Source: Puccinia triticina
Taxonomy: Eukaryota > Basidiomycota > Pucciniomycetes > Pucciniales > Pucciniaceae
Length of the DNA: 64,000 nt
Direction: 5' to 3'
NCBI RefSeq assembly: GCF_026914185.1
Contig: NC_070562.1
Span: forward strand, 3,968,001 to 4,032,000
Below, piece by piece: positions 11,601 to 22,278 of this stretch (the first letter of the stretch is position 1; every line of letters starts with the position of its first letter). The translations under genes and the position numbers were made by a program. The notes beneath the pieces are model-generated. The model ran no database searches. It saw only the letters and a list, made by a program, of their open reading frames with translations, and was not told the DNA's origin.

Positions 11601-12752
11601 GAAAACCATTTCCACTTTGACCGAGAGGTTCGACGAGTTCGTCGAAGATGTAGAGATCAAGCCGCGATGGATGGAGCTAGCACTCGAATTTTCCTTAAGT
11701 GAAACGACTCGGATCGTGTCAGCCCAGCCAACCAGTAGCTTTTCGTGAGTTGACCAAGAGAAATGGCACCGGTAGAGATCTGCACGAGGTTCGTCCGCTC
11801 CACGGGGAATATATGCGAGTTTCTGGTGAGTATTGATATCGATGATTCGAATCCCCTAAGCTCAGTGAGATTGCAGATGCCAAATTAAAAACAAAACCAA
11901 AAAAGATCTCCTTCGAGTTGGTATCAGGATCCCGAGATTTGCACGAAAGATGACATGGGGGAAAATAATCGCGCTAGAAGAAAAATGGCACCAACAGTAT
12001 CATTAGCCCACACTACAAGATTGTTTTTCCATTCTGCCGACCAAATCGATCCTTCGTTTGAATGCAAGACGGTTTCTTTGTTGCCAAGCCAGCCTTTCTC
12101 ATGCAAGGTCAAATTGCCTGCCAGACCGCCCGAGATAAATTGGCGTTTGTTGGGGTGCTTGTGATATAAAGGTTCCATGGCAACGGCCATCATCGGCCGT
12201 TTGAGATCCAGGATGAACACATCATTTCCGCCGGCCAGTTGGACAATGGATATCTTGCCATCCATTGAAGCCGTTGCAACAAATTGTTCGGCAACTTCGA
12301 TCTTGATGTCATAAATCGTTGCAGAATGGGGCCTGAAGCGCTTGATCAGTTCGATTCGGTGATTCAAGATGTAGACAACTCCGTTGTGAGTACCGAGGCC
12401 CTACAATTGATGAGACATACGCCACGATCGCAGGAGGACGAGAACCAAAGTCAAGATTGGTAAGATTTCAAATGAGATCGAAGCTTACTATGAGTTTTTC
12501 TGAAGTCGTGAATGCCGAGGCGTTGTCATTTTGGAAGAGTTTATCGATGTGGCCCTCAAGGCGTTGGTACTTGAACAGCGGCTCTTCCTCTTCTTCTTCC
12601 TCATCTTCCTCTTCGTCCTCGTCATCTCCATCTTCTTGAATGGATGATCCAACCGACTCATTCAGGATGGAGCGCTCTTGGTCGTGACCAGGTTCCGTGT
12701 GGTTTGAGCCGGCTTCTTCGCCTGTGTCCGTGACTGGTGCGGCAGACGACAT
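8630..12752 (-). CDS. VPS41: Vps41, HOPS tethering complex subunit (multi-exon)
   Basis: Vps41 tethers late endosomes/AP-3 vesicles to the vacuole as part of the HOPS complex. The start is ATG at 12750-12752; upstream in-frame codons lack ATG. An acidic run is followed by EPLFKYQRLEGHIDKL and a WD40-type N-terminal region (exons 12752-12489, 12400-11996, 11855-11060). A helical CHCR region follows (10967-10864, 10793-10701, about 10618-9530), including YLLRLRKPEVFDLI. FIRGLLDNVGSEIDPIRLI (about 9395-9340) is a hallmark Vps41 segment. The last exon ends in a RING-H2-like domain (CQKC, then FLCRHSFHSLC, then CPIC) with stop at 8630. The first five exon junctions have consensus GT/AG and consistent phase; exon limits between 10.7 and 8.9 kb are approximate. 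No inactivating lesion was found in the parts I followed. This is the most conserved gene in the window. Confidence 0.9.
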
Positions 12753-13047
12753 TTCATCGAGCGATTGGTCCTGTTTGTTCGGTGGCCGTGGGAGTGCCAA
12801 CTTTCGAGCTGATGAGACTCGAGAGCCTCTCCAACGGGGGCTCCGAATCGACCCCGCGTCCCCGCGGGAGGCGGGCCCCAAGGCAGGCTCGGGCCGCCTG
12901 CAGCCCGTGCCAACTGCCTGGATCTATTCACCATCCCTGCGTTTCCATTCTGGTTCTTGTATCTGGGATTTGTTTTACGCAAGAAGTGATCGATCACATT
13001 AAGTGTTAGAGCAGATAGGCTGAATTTGGATCGGATGACGTCATGAT
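12753..13047. other. Upstream region of VPS41
   Basis: This short divergent spacer separates VPS41 from the tRNA gene. It includes a GC-rich patch (about 12830-12910) and carries the likely VPS41 promoter and leader. No other gene is seen. Confidence 0.4.
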
Positions 13048-13083
<36 letters not shown>

Positions 13084-13090
13084 TTGGCAG

Positions 13091-13126
<36 letters not shown>
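13048..13126 (+). tRNA. tRNA-Gly(GCC) with an 8-nt intron
   Basis: The acceptor arms GCGTTGT / ACAACGC pair perfectly, with A as discriminator. The T arm AGGGG-TTCGACT-CCCCT is perfect and contains the box B consensus GGTTCGACTCC; box A is TAGGCTAGCGG. The anticodon stem GGGGCC/GGCCTC encloses 15 nt, 8 more than a normal loop. Placing an 8-nt intron after position 37 leaves the loop TTGCCAT with anticodon GCC (Gly). The D stem has one C-A mismatch. No T-rich terminator directly abuts the 3' end. Confidence 0.75.
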
Positions 13127-13279
13127 GGTGGAGTAGTGACAATGGCAACTTCTAGCCTTTTGGGGATTCAGCTGAGAGCTATACCACGGATGCACTTTTA
13201 AGATTTCAGTTTGAAGAAACTTTGAATGGGCATTAATCCATCTTGTTAAACAAGCATTTGAAAAAAAACCCAAGTATTA

Positions 13280-13457
13280 GCCCAGTTCACGTTGGTCACT
13301 TTAACACCCTTTTTATGGCATTTTATCATAAAATTTGTGCATATTTTTCAATCATCAAAAAAGTGATTTCAGATGAATCTGACCAACTTGAAAAAAATGG
13401 AAAATTTAAATGGTAAATTGGATAAAAATGGTGTCAAAAATCCAATGTGAACTGGGC
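13280..13457. mobile_element. 178-bp MITE, TSD TATTA
   Basis: The 16-bp TIRs are GCCCAGTTCACGTTGG and CCAATGTGAACTGGGC (one difference), flanked by perfect 5-bp direct repeats TATTA (13275-13279 and 13458-13462). The interior is AT-rich and non-coding. The superfamily is uncertain. Confidence 0.75.
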
Positions 13458-13887
13458 TATTATTTGGACAATATGTGAGATTTTTGATTTTGACCCAGTT
13501 GGCGACGTCCCAACTGAATTGATTTTCCTTTGAAGTTCATTCAAAGCACCTTTGAGCAACCTTGGGAGTTTTGCGTCCGTGGTGTAAACATGGTCCCCAG
13601 GGTTTGGAACAGCTTACCCCAGCTTCAGACCCCTGTGGCACTCTGGAGCCCTGGGTATGACCTTGTTTTTCTTGCTGTTGAAATATCCATGGTATCAGGT
13701 TGTGTTGGAGTGGCCAAACCTTCTATGTGTTTTGCTTATTGGTTGGACATCAAGAGTGAATGTGATGCTATAATTACAGGGTTGTTGGGCACAGTCCCAG
13801 TTCAATCTCCGCCCATTTTGCCATACACATCCTGGTGGCAACAGCCTTCAAGTTCCTGGCTGCCTGTGCCAAAGTGAAAATGATCAT

Positions 13888-14819
13888 TAGAGATGGGCGC
13901 CACGCATCCGGGTACCCGCGCGTGTTCGGATACCCGCGGTCGATTTTAGCCATTTTCTGGCATCCGCATCCGCATCCGCATCCGACAGCGGGTACCCGCG
14001 CGCCTGGGCGGATACCCGCCCCTCAAAACGTGCTTACCGGTTGACTGCTGCATATGTCAGTCAACCGGGAGGCACTTCTCCTGGCTGTTGACCGGGGGGG
14101 ACTTCTCTTGGTCAACTGCTGCATAATGCTGTCGTCCAGGAGGGATGCCTCCCGGTCGACTGCTTGATATGGCTGTTGACCGGGAGGGACTCCTCCCGGT
14201 TGACTGCTCAATATGGGGAGGGACTCCTCCCGGTAGACTCCTCGATATGGGGAGGGACTCCTCCCAGTTGACTGACTGTTGACCAGGAGGGATTCCTCCC
14301 GGTTGACTGGTGTGTATAGTCGTTGACCGGAAGGAATCCCCCCCGGTCGACTGGTATGTCTACTTGTCAACCGGGAGGGATTCCTCCCGGTTGACTGGTG
14401 TGTATAGTTGTTGACCGGGAGGGATTCCTCCCGGTTAACTGGTGTGTATAGTCGTCCCTCCCGGTCGACTGGTATGTCTAGTTGTCAACTGGGAGGGACT
14501 CCTCCCGGTCGACTGGTCGATATGCCTGTCGACCGGGAAGGATTCATCCCGGTCAACTATTGTATGTTGCTGTTGACCGGGAGGGACTCCCCCCAATCAA
14601 CAGCAACATAGAACGGCTTTATGGCTGCCGACCGCTGCAGCTCCCATGCCCGATGGAGAGCGGATACCCGCCGGAATACACCGGTACCCGCTGGATTCTG
14701 CCGGAATCTCAGACATCCGCATCCGAATCCGCATCCGCTGGCAGGTACCCGAGGGCCTCCAGCAGGTACCCGCCAGCGGATAGCGGATACCCGCAACGGG
14801 TTACGTGCGCCCATCTCTA
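13888..14819. mobile_element. Non-autonomous hAT-like element with internal minisatellite
   Basis: The TIR TAGAGATGGGCGC (13888-13900) is perfectly inverted at 14807-14819. The perfect 8-bp TSD ATGATCAT lies at 13880-13887 and 14820-14827. An 8-bp TSD and a TAGAG start fit the hAT superfamily. Both subterminal regions are rich in CATCCG and GGTACCCGC/GCGGATACCC words, as expected for transposase-binding repeats. The centre is a palindromic minisatellite. No coding sequence is seen. Confidence 0.9.
14030..14610. repeat. Minisatellite with GTTGACCGGGAGGGA inverted pairs
   Basis: Roughly a dozen imperfect units alternate GTTGACCGGGAGGGA with its inverse TCCTCCCGGTTGAC, separated by short AT-richer links (TGTATAGT, GATATGG). 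Each unit can form a hairpin. It lies wholly inside the hAT-like element. Confidence 0.8.
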
Positions 14820-15129
14820 ATGATCATGATGATCTTTATTTCACAACAAGGGCATAGCCCCCAAATTTGGGGTTTCAGGGGGTGTGAAAAGCCCCAAGGG
14901 GACAGCTGAAAGGAAATGAGTTCAATTTTTCAAACCTTTGATGATGCAATTTCAGGGTGACTATGCATTCAGTCTAAGGAAGACCAACTTCTAACCCAAA
15001 AAATGGGTTGGAAAAAAAAATTTCAAGTGAAAACTCTGGGAAATAAGGTCAAGTTTTTTTTGGAAAATACACAAAAGTTGTTGCTGAAAAAATAAATGTT
15101 TGGAAAAATGGTGATGAGGGAGAATCAAA

Positions 15130-17775
15130 AAATCTTACCACTGGCCAATGTCACACTCTGGAATCACTACCTTAGTATTTTGGCTTGGCTTGCTTCTTGA
15201 AAATGCAACACAGAGCTGGCCATGACTCAACACAGGTTCATGAAGTAAAATACCAACATTGCCAGTTGTTTCACCTTGAGATGTATTGATTGCAAAGGAG
15301 AAGGCCAGATTGACAGGAAATTGCTTGTGTATGAGCTTCAAAGGCACTCCTGACTCATTTTGGTCAGATATGAAAGGAATGTGAGGGATGGCAACAGAAT
15401 CATCAACACTGTTACCTGATATGACTCTTGGGTGAATCACATTTGGACCCAAGTTTTCCACAATCAACCTTGAACCTGGTTCCATTACCAATTCCCATTG
15501 TCCAATCAAGATCTTGAGCATGATTATTGGCACTCCACATTTCAATCAGAATATGAGGTGGGAAACCTGAAATTTTCAACCCAGTGATATACTCTTGCAA
15601 ATGTAGGTTTTGGGGATCATCCTCTGCAGAATCATAGCTTTTGCAAGTTCTCCCCAGTTCAAGTACATGTCTATTTGTCATTGGGGCTTCATCCCAAATT
15701 ATCAGCTTTGATTGCCTCAACACATCTGCATTCAATTTTTGAGAATGCTTTGTGATTGAAGAGACTAAATTTTGCAGAAGCTTTGGAGGAATTCCAAAAT
15801 TTAGATGGGCAGTCCTGCAATATGGCATCTTCAAAGCTGCAATTCCCGTGGACTCAGAGGGATGAAAAATTAAAATGGGGCAGGTTGAATATCCATATGG
15901 TTAGAACAATTAGAATTCACCACTTCCAGCACACACAATAGCAATTCTTTGGGTTTACATTGACCAATAATTAGTTGTATAAGAAAGTCTTTCCAGAGCC
16001 TCCAGCAACATCAATAAAGAAGCAGGCAGGCTGTTCTGCATAAGATGCATTAATGATCTGATCAAAGGCTGATCTCTGCTGATTGTTCAAATTATTTGAA
16101 TTGTTGATTTGAACTTTCTCCACATTGAAGCTTCACCTCTCTTCATTCAACATCCAGTTTCTGTTCAGATGGTTTCAGTTAATTCAGATGCAACACTTTC
16201 AAAATGGAATATGAGAGGATTGTAATGGTGAAGAATTGATTGTATTCTTTGCAAAAGTCATGGAAGTAGCTCTTGACCATGATCACTCCAGTTTTAAAAT
16301 TCATTTTCTGTGTCATATATATACAGCTGTAAGAATTTGGGGACTTCTTGTGAAAGTGGGAGAAAACTTCCAATGTTATGGTGAATTTCTCCTTCACCTT
16401 GAATGCATAGATACCTTGGCCTTGATTGTTGAGTGCAGCTCTGGTTTCAGCATTGACTACAAAAAATGTAAATGAAAAGCTGTTATCTCTCAGGTTCATG
16501 GATTTAGTCAGTTGATTTCCATCAGGTGAGTGATTTTGAGTTGCAGTTTCAAACATCTGAAGCAATTTAGAGGGTGGGGGATGTTTTTGTAAAGTGATCC
16601 TGCCTTGAAGGCAGCAAAGTGATTTTTTTTCTCCTGTGAAGAGTATGGCATAAGAATGTCCACAACATCTCACTGACCTAAGTATAAGGCCTGAATCCAG
16701 CAGGTTCAATCCCATGCAATCAGCCGTTATACATGTTTTTGGTGAAGATTTCTGGGGAAGTGGATGTCTGTGAAATCATCTTCAACCAAATTTCCAGAAG
16801 GAGGATCAACCAATCCAGATTGAGATAATCTTTCCTTGGTTTGTTCTTGAAAACACCCCAAATCAATTTCAGGCAGGTCATCCCAGGTTGGGTATTGGTG
16901 CAGGTGATAAATTTAGGAAATTATCAGAAGATGGAAATGGATTCTGTACATTTCCTGGTGAATCACTTTGGTAGTTGAGAAAGTTGACAATATAAACCCT
17001 GGATGTGTGGTTGCCATGATTGTTATTTTCAATGGTGTAGCCACTTTGCTGTGGAAAGTAAAGCAAAGCGGGAAGCGCAGCGGTTTTGGCGGCTGCTGCA
17101 CTGCGCTAAAAGTAGCGGGCCCATCCGCTGTTCTACCGCTTTTTGGGTTGGGGACAAATCAGGGGCACAATACTTCCAGCAGAAGTGCAGCAGGACCATT
17201 GCTGTGCTATTGCTCTTTGAGCTGACCATGTAGTGGTCCCCCGCTGCGCTTAAAGTGGCGGCCCCATCTGCTGCGCTACCACTTGGGAAAAGCAAACTCT
17301 ACTTTCAGCAGAAGGCAGCAGAGGTCCAGCTGCGCTACTGCTTTCACTGCGCTAAATTACCGCTTTTTTTTTACTGAAGCGCAGCGGTTACACCATTGTT
17401 ATTTTCATGATTTAAAATAATGAGACTGAGAAAGAGAAAATTAATTCTCCCTGTGCAGAGGAAGAGATTGTTGGTAATGATGGGAGGATTGACGGTGTGG
17501 ACTTGATGATTGGTGGTAATTTAAACTTCTTCTTGCATAAGATATCACCAGATGAAACTTGAGTAACTTTTCAGTAACTGCCCACCACTGATGGGAGGCT
17601 GTACAGTGTGGAATTTGTGATTGTTGGTGATGATGGGAAAGTGAAATTTGTTGATTCTTGAAGTTGGTGATTTTGGGGGGTCTGCACTTGTTGGTGTTGT
17701 TGAAATTGCATTTGATTTTGTGATCTTGCATAGGGGTTGATAAAATGAAAATCTGGATTAAAAAACCTTCTCAAA
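15130..17775 (-). pseudogene. Decayed Helitron Rep/helicase gene with internal deletion
   Basis: Read on the minus strand, a Gln/Asn-rich N-terminal stretch (17774-16880) is followed by the Helitron N-terminal domain (about 16715-16300: CCGHSYAILF, CCLQGRITL, then a QGQGIYAFKV segment that shifts frame). PIF1-helicase parts come next: VAGGSGKTFLYN (Walker A, near 15995), KLIIWDEAPM (motif II, about 15700), and a C-terminal part with LAFSFAINTSQGET and SHGQLCVAFSRS (about 15310-15200). The HUH replication-initiator region expected between these blocks is absent, so the gene is internally deleted as well as frameshifted and stopped. A MITE (17032-17396) splits the N-terminal region. Neither end of this copy was found. 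Confidence 0.8.
17032..17396. mobile_element. Mutator-like MITE, 11-bp TSD
   Basis: The ends ATGGTGTAGCC and GGTTACACCAT are inverted repeats with one mismatch. They are flanked by a perfect 11-bp duplication TGTTATTTTCA (17021-17031 and 17397-17407). TSDs of 8-11 bp point to Mutator-like elements. The interior is GC-rich with repeated GCAGCGGT and CGCTGCGCT words and carries no gene. It was inserted into the Helitron-derived region. Confidence 0.85.
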
Positions 17776-17953
17776 AATCATTGTGATGGGATGGGAACAT
17801 GAAAATCAGGGACATTATAAACCCTTCTTGATGTGTGTTGTGATGGTATGAATTCCCTAAGTGGCCAGTCTGTTGATGACCAAAATTGTTGTCCGCAATG
17901 GACATGAAGATTATCCTGATCATTTATGGTGTTCAAAGTTGATTTAGGCATGC

Positions 17954-18046
17954 ATAAATCATAAATTCATAAACTGTTCTTTGCAGGGGATTGTGTGGGG
18001 TTGATTATGTAATCCCCCTGAAAAAGATTTATGAATTTATGATTTA
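17954..18046. repeat. Short inverted repeat next to a Helitron insertion
   Basis: 17954-17973 and 18028-18046 are a 19-bp perfect inverted repeat (TTTATGAATTTATGATTTA), bounding about 54 bp. Helitron 18047-20079 is inserted exactly at its right edge. Confidence 0.6.
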
Positions 18047-20079
18047 CTAGAGGCCAGGGCGGCTTCGCCGCTGCAGATTGAAGGTTCAGTGTATTCACCC
18101 TCTGTGCTTGATATCTCTTCCAACATACATAGATCTGTATATCCCTCATAAACCAGCTAGAAATAGCAATCAAGTCATAGTGCATTCAGTGTTGACTTGT
18201 CTCATGCCACACATTCAAATAATAAATGTCTCCAATCTTGAGGAACAGCTTCATCAGCCAAGGAATTCACCTATAGATTGTGCTGAAGGTGCCTTGAGGT
18301 GTAGAGAAAGAAATGTCTTGGAAATAAGAATGTAAACAATTGAGTCCCTGTCAGCCACCAATTTTTGTATATTGAGCAAGCAATGTTATATTACATGAGT
18401 CCAAAGGTCACATACCCCATGTTTTCTGTAGCTGAAAGACCCAGAATATGATTTATTTTACATGGAGGCTGTTGTTTTGAATAAATTATTTTGGGTGCAG
18501 TTTGGATAGCAGGACATCTCCTAGCATCAAGGATTCCTGGAACAATCATTGGTAGAGAATCTGCCGTTGGACCCGCGGCAGGTACCTGGCACCCGTTGGC
18601 AGGTACCTCCGGCACCCGCCTCGCACCCGCGCGCGGGTGCCGGGTGCCTGTTTTTTGGGTAAAACTGGTGCGGCACCTGGGTACCTGCCCAGGTAGCTCC
18701 CACGGATGCGGCGGGGTTTGGGTCGTCCAGACGACGAGGCTGCTGTAACCTCGTCGTCCGGGAGGAATCCCTTCCCGGAGACGAGGCTGTTCTAGCCTTG
18801 TTGTCCGGAAGGAACCCCTTCCGGGAGACGTGGCTGTTGTAGCCTTGTTGTCCGGGAGAAATCCCTTCAGGGAGACGAGGCTGTTGTAGCCTTGTTGTCC
18901 GGAAGGGATCCCTTGCGACGACAAGGCTACAACAGCCTTGTCTCCCGGAAGCAAAAATGGGCCTTTACTTTACAGTTATTGGTAAAGTAAAGATTTAGTA
19001 GATGTTTTTGGCCAAGTACTATAACAGATAGCACTCCAATAAATGAATAATTTTTCTTTACTATAACACATATTTGATTTTTTAATTTTTTTTTATACAG
19101 GTACAGTATCAGTTAAAGTAATTTGTTTTGTTTTGTTGATGGGAGCTTGCAAAAGGCTCCTTATAACCACAAAAATGCATTTGTACCTAGTTTTGCCCCT
19201 TTTTATTTCAATAAGCAGGGGTAAAAGTACATTTAAACCCGCTTTTACCCCTGGTTATTGAAATAACTAGGGTTTAAATATGTTTAATAGGGCTCTCTAC
19301 TATATCAGCCCATTGGAAAAAAATCCTTTACTATAACCAGTAAAGTACCGGAGATGATAAAAACATCTATACTCTACTGGAAGGGCTTGGTTATAGTAAA
19401 GTATAGTAAAGGACCACTGTTGCCGGAAGGGATCCCTTGCGGACGAGGAAGCTGTATCTTGTCTTCCGCAAGGGATCCCTTGCAAGCAACAAGGCTGTTG
19501 AAGCCTTGTTGTCCGCGGATCCCTTGCAGATGACAAGACTACAACAGCCTTGTCTCCTGTTGCCGTGGAATCTCTTACGGTTACGGGGCCGCGGCGTGGC
19601 ATGGCGTTTACGTGAGGGGAGCGAGTGTTCTGGCCTGAAGGGGAGCGGAGAGCTTAAAAGGAGTCATGTAGCTTGGTGGTGTAGCTGTTTCCCCAGGCAA
19701 TTGGAGATGCTGCACTTCCAGCTATCCATTGTCCTCAACCCCTCCGCTGTTGCGCGTGCGCAGCCTGAGGGGCAAAGAGTGGGCCCCCCACTGGTCAGCA
19801 GCCTTTGCTGCAGGCCGGGGGCCTTCATGTCCAACCTTTTTGACCCGCGCGCTTGACGCGGGCTGGAGGTTGAGCCTGGGGGCACAGCACTGCTGATGTT
19901 GGAAGGCTAGGTTGAGAATTTAGAGAGCTGCATTTTTTGTGTTTGTTGAGGATTTTGCATTGGTTTTTTGTCCAATGGGGAAACCCATGATTTTTTTTCT
20001 CTCATTTTTTGTATTTACAGGAGGAACCCTTGATTGTTTTTTTGGGTTCTAGCAAATCTGTGCCTTTAATAAACTTGGA
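18047..20079 (-). mobile_element. Non-autonomous Helitron, copy 1
   Basis: On the minus strand the element starts TCCAAGTTTATTAAAG at 20079, preceded by A (20080 on plus is T). It ends with the hairpin GCGGCGAAGCCGC, then CCTGGCCT and CTAG at 18050-18047, followed by T. A|TC...CTAG|T is the canonical Helitron insertion signature. The first ~450 bp match the 5' parts of copies 2 and 3. The last ~250 bp match copy 3 (the GAAGCTTTTCCTGGAGA region and ACAGAGGGTGAA). Inside are two blocks of GTCCGGAAGGGATCCC-type minisatellite and an AT-rich TIR insertion. No Rep/helicase is encoded, so it would depend on an autonomous relative. Confidence 0.85.
18717..19560. repeat. Minisatellite blocks split by an AT-rich TIR element
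   Basis: 18717-18950 and 19430-19560 hold imperfect palindromic units (CGTCCGGGAGGAATCCC... / ACAAGGCTGTTGTAGCCTTGT). Between them, 18959-19415 has inverted ends GGGCCTTTACTTTAC and GTATAGTAAAGGACC plus several internal TTTACTATAAC words. This looks like a MITE inserted into the array; no clear TSD was found. Confidence 0.6.
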
Positions 20080-20171
20080 TAATGGGGGGGACAGTGTTTA
20101 AGCTGCAGGCTGGAAAATTCAGAGTGTAGGTTTTCATCCTTTTTTGGTGGGTGGTCTCCCACCCAAACAGT

Positions 20172-20937
20172 TGGATAAGTCCTAAGTCCCTCCCTGCGGG
20201 AGGGGTGGCTTCGCCACCAGCCAAACTTAAGCTCCACCCAAAGAGTTACCCCCCGGACCACCACCCAAACTCCAAACTCCAACCTCCCGCATGGGGAGGG
20301 ACTTTGATAAGTTAGATCCTCAAGCCCGCCTGGCACACTCCCAACCCCCGCTTGGCATATTGCAAAGTGGGCGGGGTTTGGCACAAAGCCCTGCTGGGCC
20401 GATTTCAAGCAAGGGTGCCACGCACGCCAAATGCTGTGCCGGCCATCAAGGAGAGAAGTTTCCCTCCTCAATGGTCAGTCTACAAACCGGTCATCAAGAA
20501 GGGAAGACTCCCTTCTTGATGATTGATACAAGTATCACCCACCGCAAAGGGAGTCTTTCCTCCCCAATGACCAGCCTACAGACCGGCCATTGAGAAAGAA
20601 AAGCTCCCTTGTTGATGTCTGATGTGCGATTTCGAGAAGCGAGAACGTTTCCCCTCCTTGAGGGTACATTGTTCTTGCCTTTTGAGGCAGAGAAGAGGGC
20701 CGGCGTCTGATGACCGGTGCGTTGCATGCCAAGTCACAGATCTCACATTGGCCCAGAGCTTGATCTCAGCCAAGTGGGACTTGGCTGTGTGCCAAGCTCT
20801 GCCCCCCGTGCAACTTGCCCGATCAAGCCCGCTGGGCACATACCCAACCCCCGGAGGCACTTGGCCAAGCGGGAGTTGGGTTAAACTTAACTAAGTCCAA
20901 AGGTGGGGGCACAAAGCGCCTCCACCGGAGGGACTTA
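20172..20937. mobile_element. Probable foldback element with inverted hairpin ends
   Basis: The left end (20172-20318) carries AAGTCCCTCCC...GGGAGGGACTTTGATAAGTTAGA. The right end (20885-20937) carries the same kind of hairpin in opposite orientation (TTAACTAAGTCC...GGAGGGACTTAT). The GC-rich arms include near-inverse CAAGCCCGC / CCCAACCCCCG words. A short CCGGTCATCAAG-type minisatellite lies at about 20450-20600. No TSD or gene was found. Confidence 0.45.
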
Positions 20938-21711
20938 TGCGGTATCAGTGATTTAGGACCAAGAGCAAAGGCCAAAAACACTGATTTTGACAAATGTTCC
21001 CATAGCTACTTCACCTCCAAGGATCCCAACAATGTTTTTGGATCAGATGAAATATCAACATCTTGTCTAATTTTTGATGTATCAATATCATCATGAGTCC
21101 TCCTGCCTCACTCACAATGATCCATCAAAGATGGTGGATGGCAAATGCCAACCCGGAGACTGTTAAAACAGTATTTTTAGTGCAAATCCATACACTTGCC
21201 TCAAGGAAAAAAAATGACAGGTATCCAGGACTCACTGCTCTGACAGATCTGAGAATGTCACAAAGCTGCAGGATGCGTGTGGGAACATGCATTTTCAGCT
21301 ATTCACTCCAAATCCCAAGGGAGTCAGTTGGAAAAACAGTGGAGGACTTCCCGTGCAATCTGGGACTCTTGCAGATGTCAATATACACCCAAAAAGTCTA
21401 GATTTTCACAGGGAAATCTAGCTTTTTGGGGTCCAGACCACTTCTGGGAGACCCGCAGATTCCGACGGGAAGTCCTCCAGTGATCAATCATCTGTTCTAG
21501 CCAGGATAAGGTTTTTTGTGTTTACATCCCCTGTATCTCAAGTTTGGCAAGGAGACAAATACAACAGAAGGTGGCTGGAGATAGCCACGCTTCTGATGAG
21601 TCTTAGTGAAAATGTACGGGTGATCACAAAAAAACACCACCGTACAGGGACCTTAGCACAAAAAGGCAAGGATTTGGGGCATAACTCTCAGGCCAAAATC
21701 ACCTGTAAGGC
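20938..21711. other. Intergenic, nothing recognised
   Basis: No conserved protein, RNA or clear repeat is seen. Short frames around 21090-21480 lack recognisable motifs. Confidence 0.4.
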
Positions 21712-21769
21712 ATAAGTCCCTCCCAGAGGAAGGCCTTTGGCCTCCTTTGGGAGGGACTTAGTTAAGTTA
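21712..21769. repeat. Near-perfect palindrome ending GGGACTTAGTTAAGTTA
   Basis: TAAGTCCCTCCCAGAGGAAGGCC and GGCCTCCTTTGGGAGGGACTTA are inverted around TTT (positions 21713-21760), followed by GTTAAGTTA. The same tail occurs at 8.36 kb and, inverted, at 20.89 kb. Confidence 0.7.
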
Positions 21770-22278
21770 GAGCATCTCCAACGGACCCAGTTGGCCTGTG
21801 TTCCCCGGCCCGCAGACACATTTCACAGCAGTCGCGGCTCAGCTCCAATTATGGACTGGCAGTTTAAGCCGCAATCTGACTGAAAGCTCACTCCTCCAGC
21901 GCCACCCACCACCCTCTGCAAGCCTGATTCTGGTCATTGGAATGCAGACATATCAATGACTGGAACATTCTGGTCACGTTCTGGTCATCGGGACCAACAA
22001 TGGGAAGTTACGTTATTGGTAACAAAAAGTAACAATAACGTAACAGAAAAAAATTAGTTATTTGTCAAGTTTTCCGTAACAATTTGATGTTGCGTTACAA
22101 ATTTTTCTTTTTCAATATTTTTCACTTGAGTTACGTTATCTAAGAGGAGCTATTTTTTAATTTAGGAATCATTACGTTATCTAATATTCTTACAGATAAC
22201 GAACAGATAACGCTAGAGACAGCCTTATGTGAATTGAAATTATCAAAATATTTAGATACTTGTGAGCTTCTTTAACAT
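21770..22278. other. Orphan TIR-like end and hAT subterminal region
   Basis: TTA|GAGCATCTCCAACGG at 21767-21784 looks like the left end of a PIF/Harbinger-like element (compare 31391). A similar inverse end lies at 30204-30218 followed by TTA. From about 22005 to 22215 the word ACGTTAT recurs on both strands, as expected for the terminal region of the hAT element whose transposase ends at 22279. Confidence 0.4.

Noticed and set aside
12457..12639. Plus-strand Ser-rich frame
   Set aside because: It is the antisense of the acidic Asp/Glu run in VPS41.
13140..13160. CTAG near 13151 as the 3' end of the decayed Helitron helicase copy
   Set aside because: On the minus strand the base after CTAG is A, not T, and no hairpin lies at the right distance.
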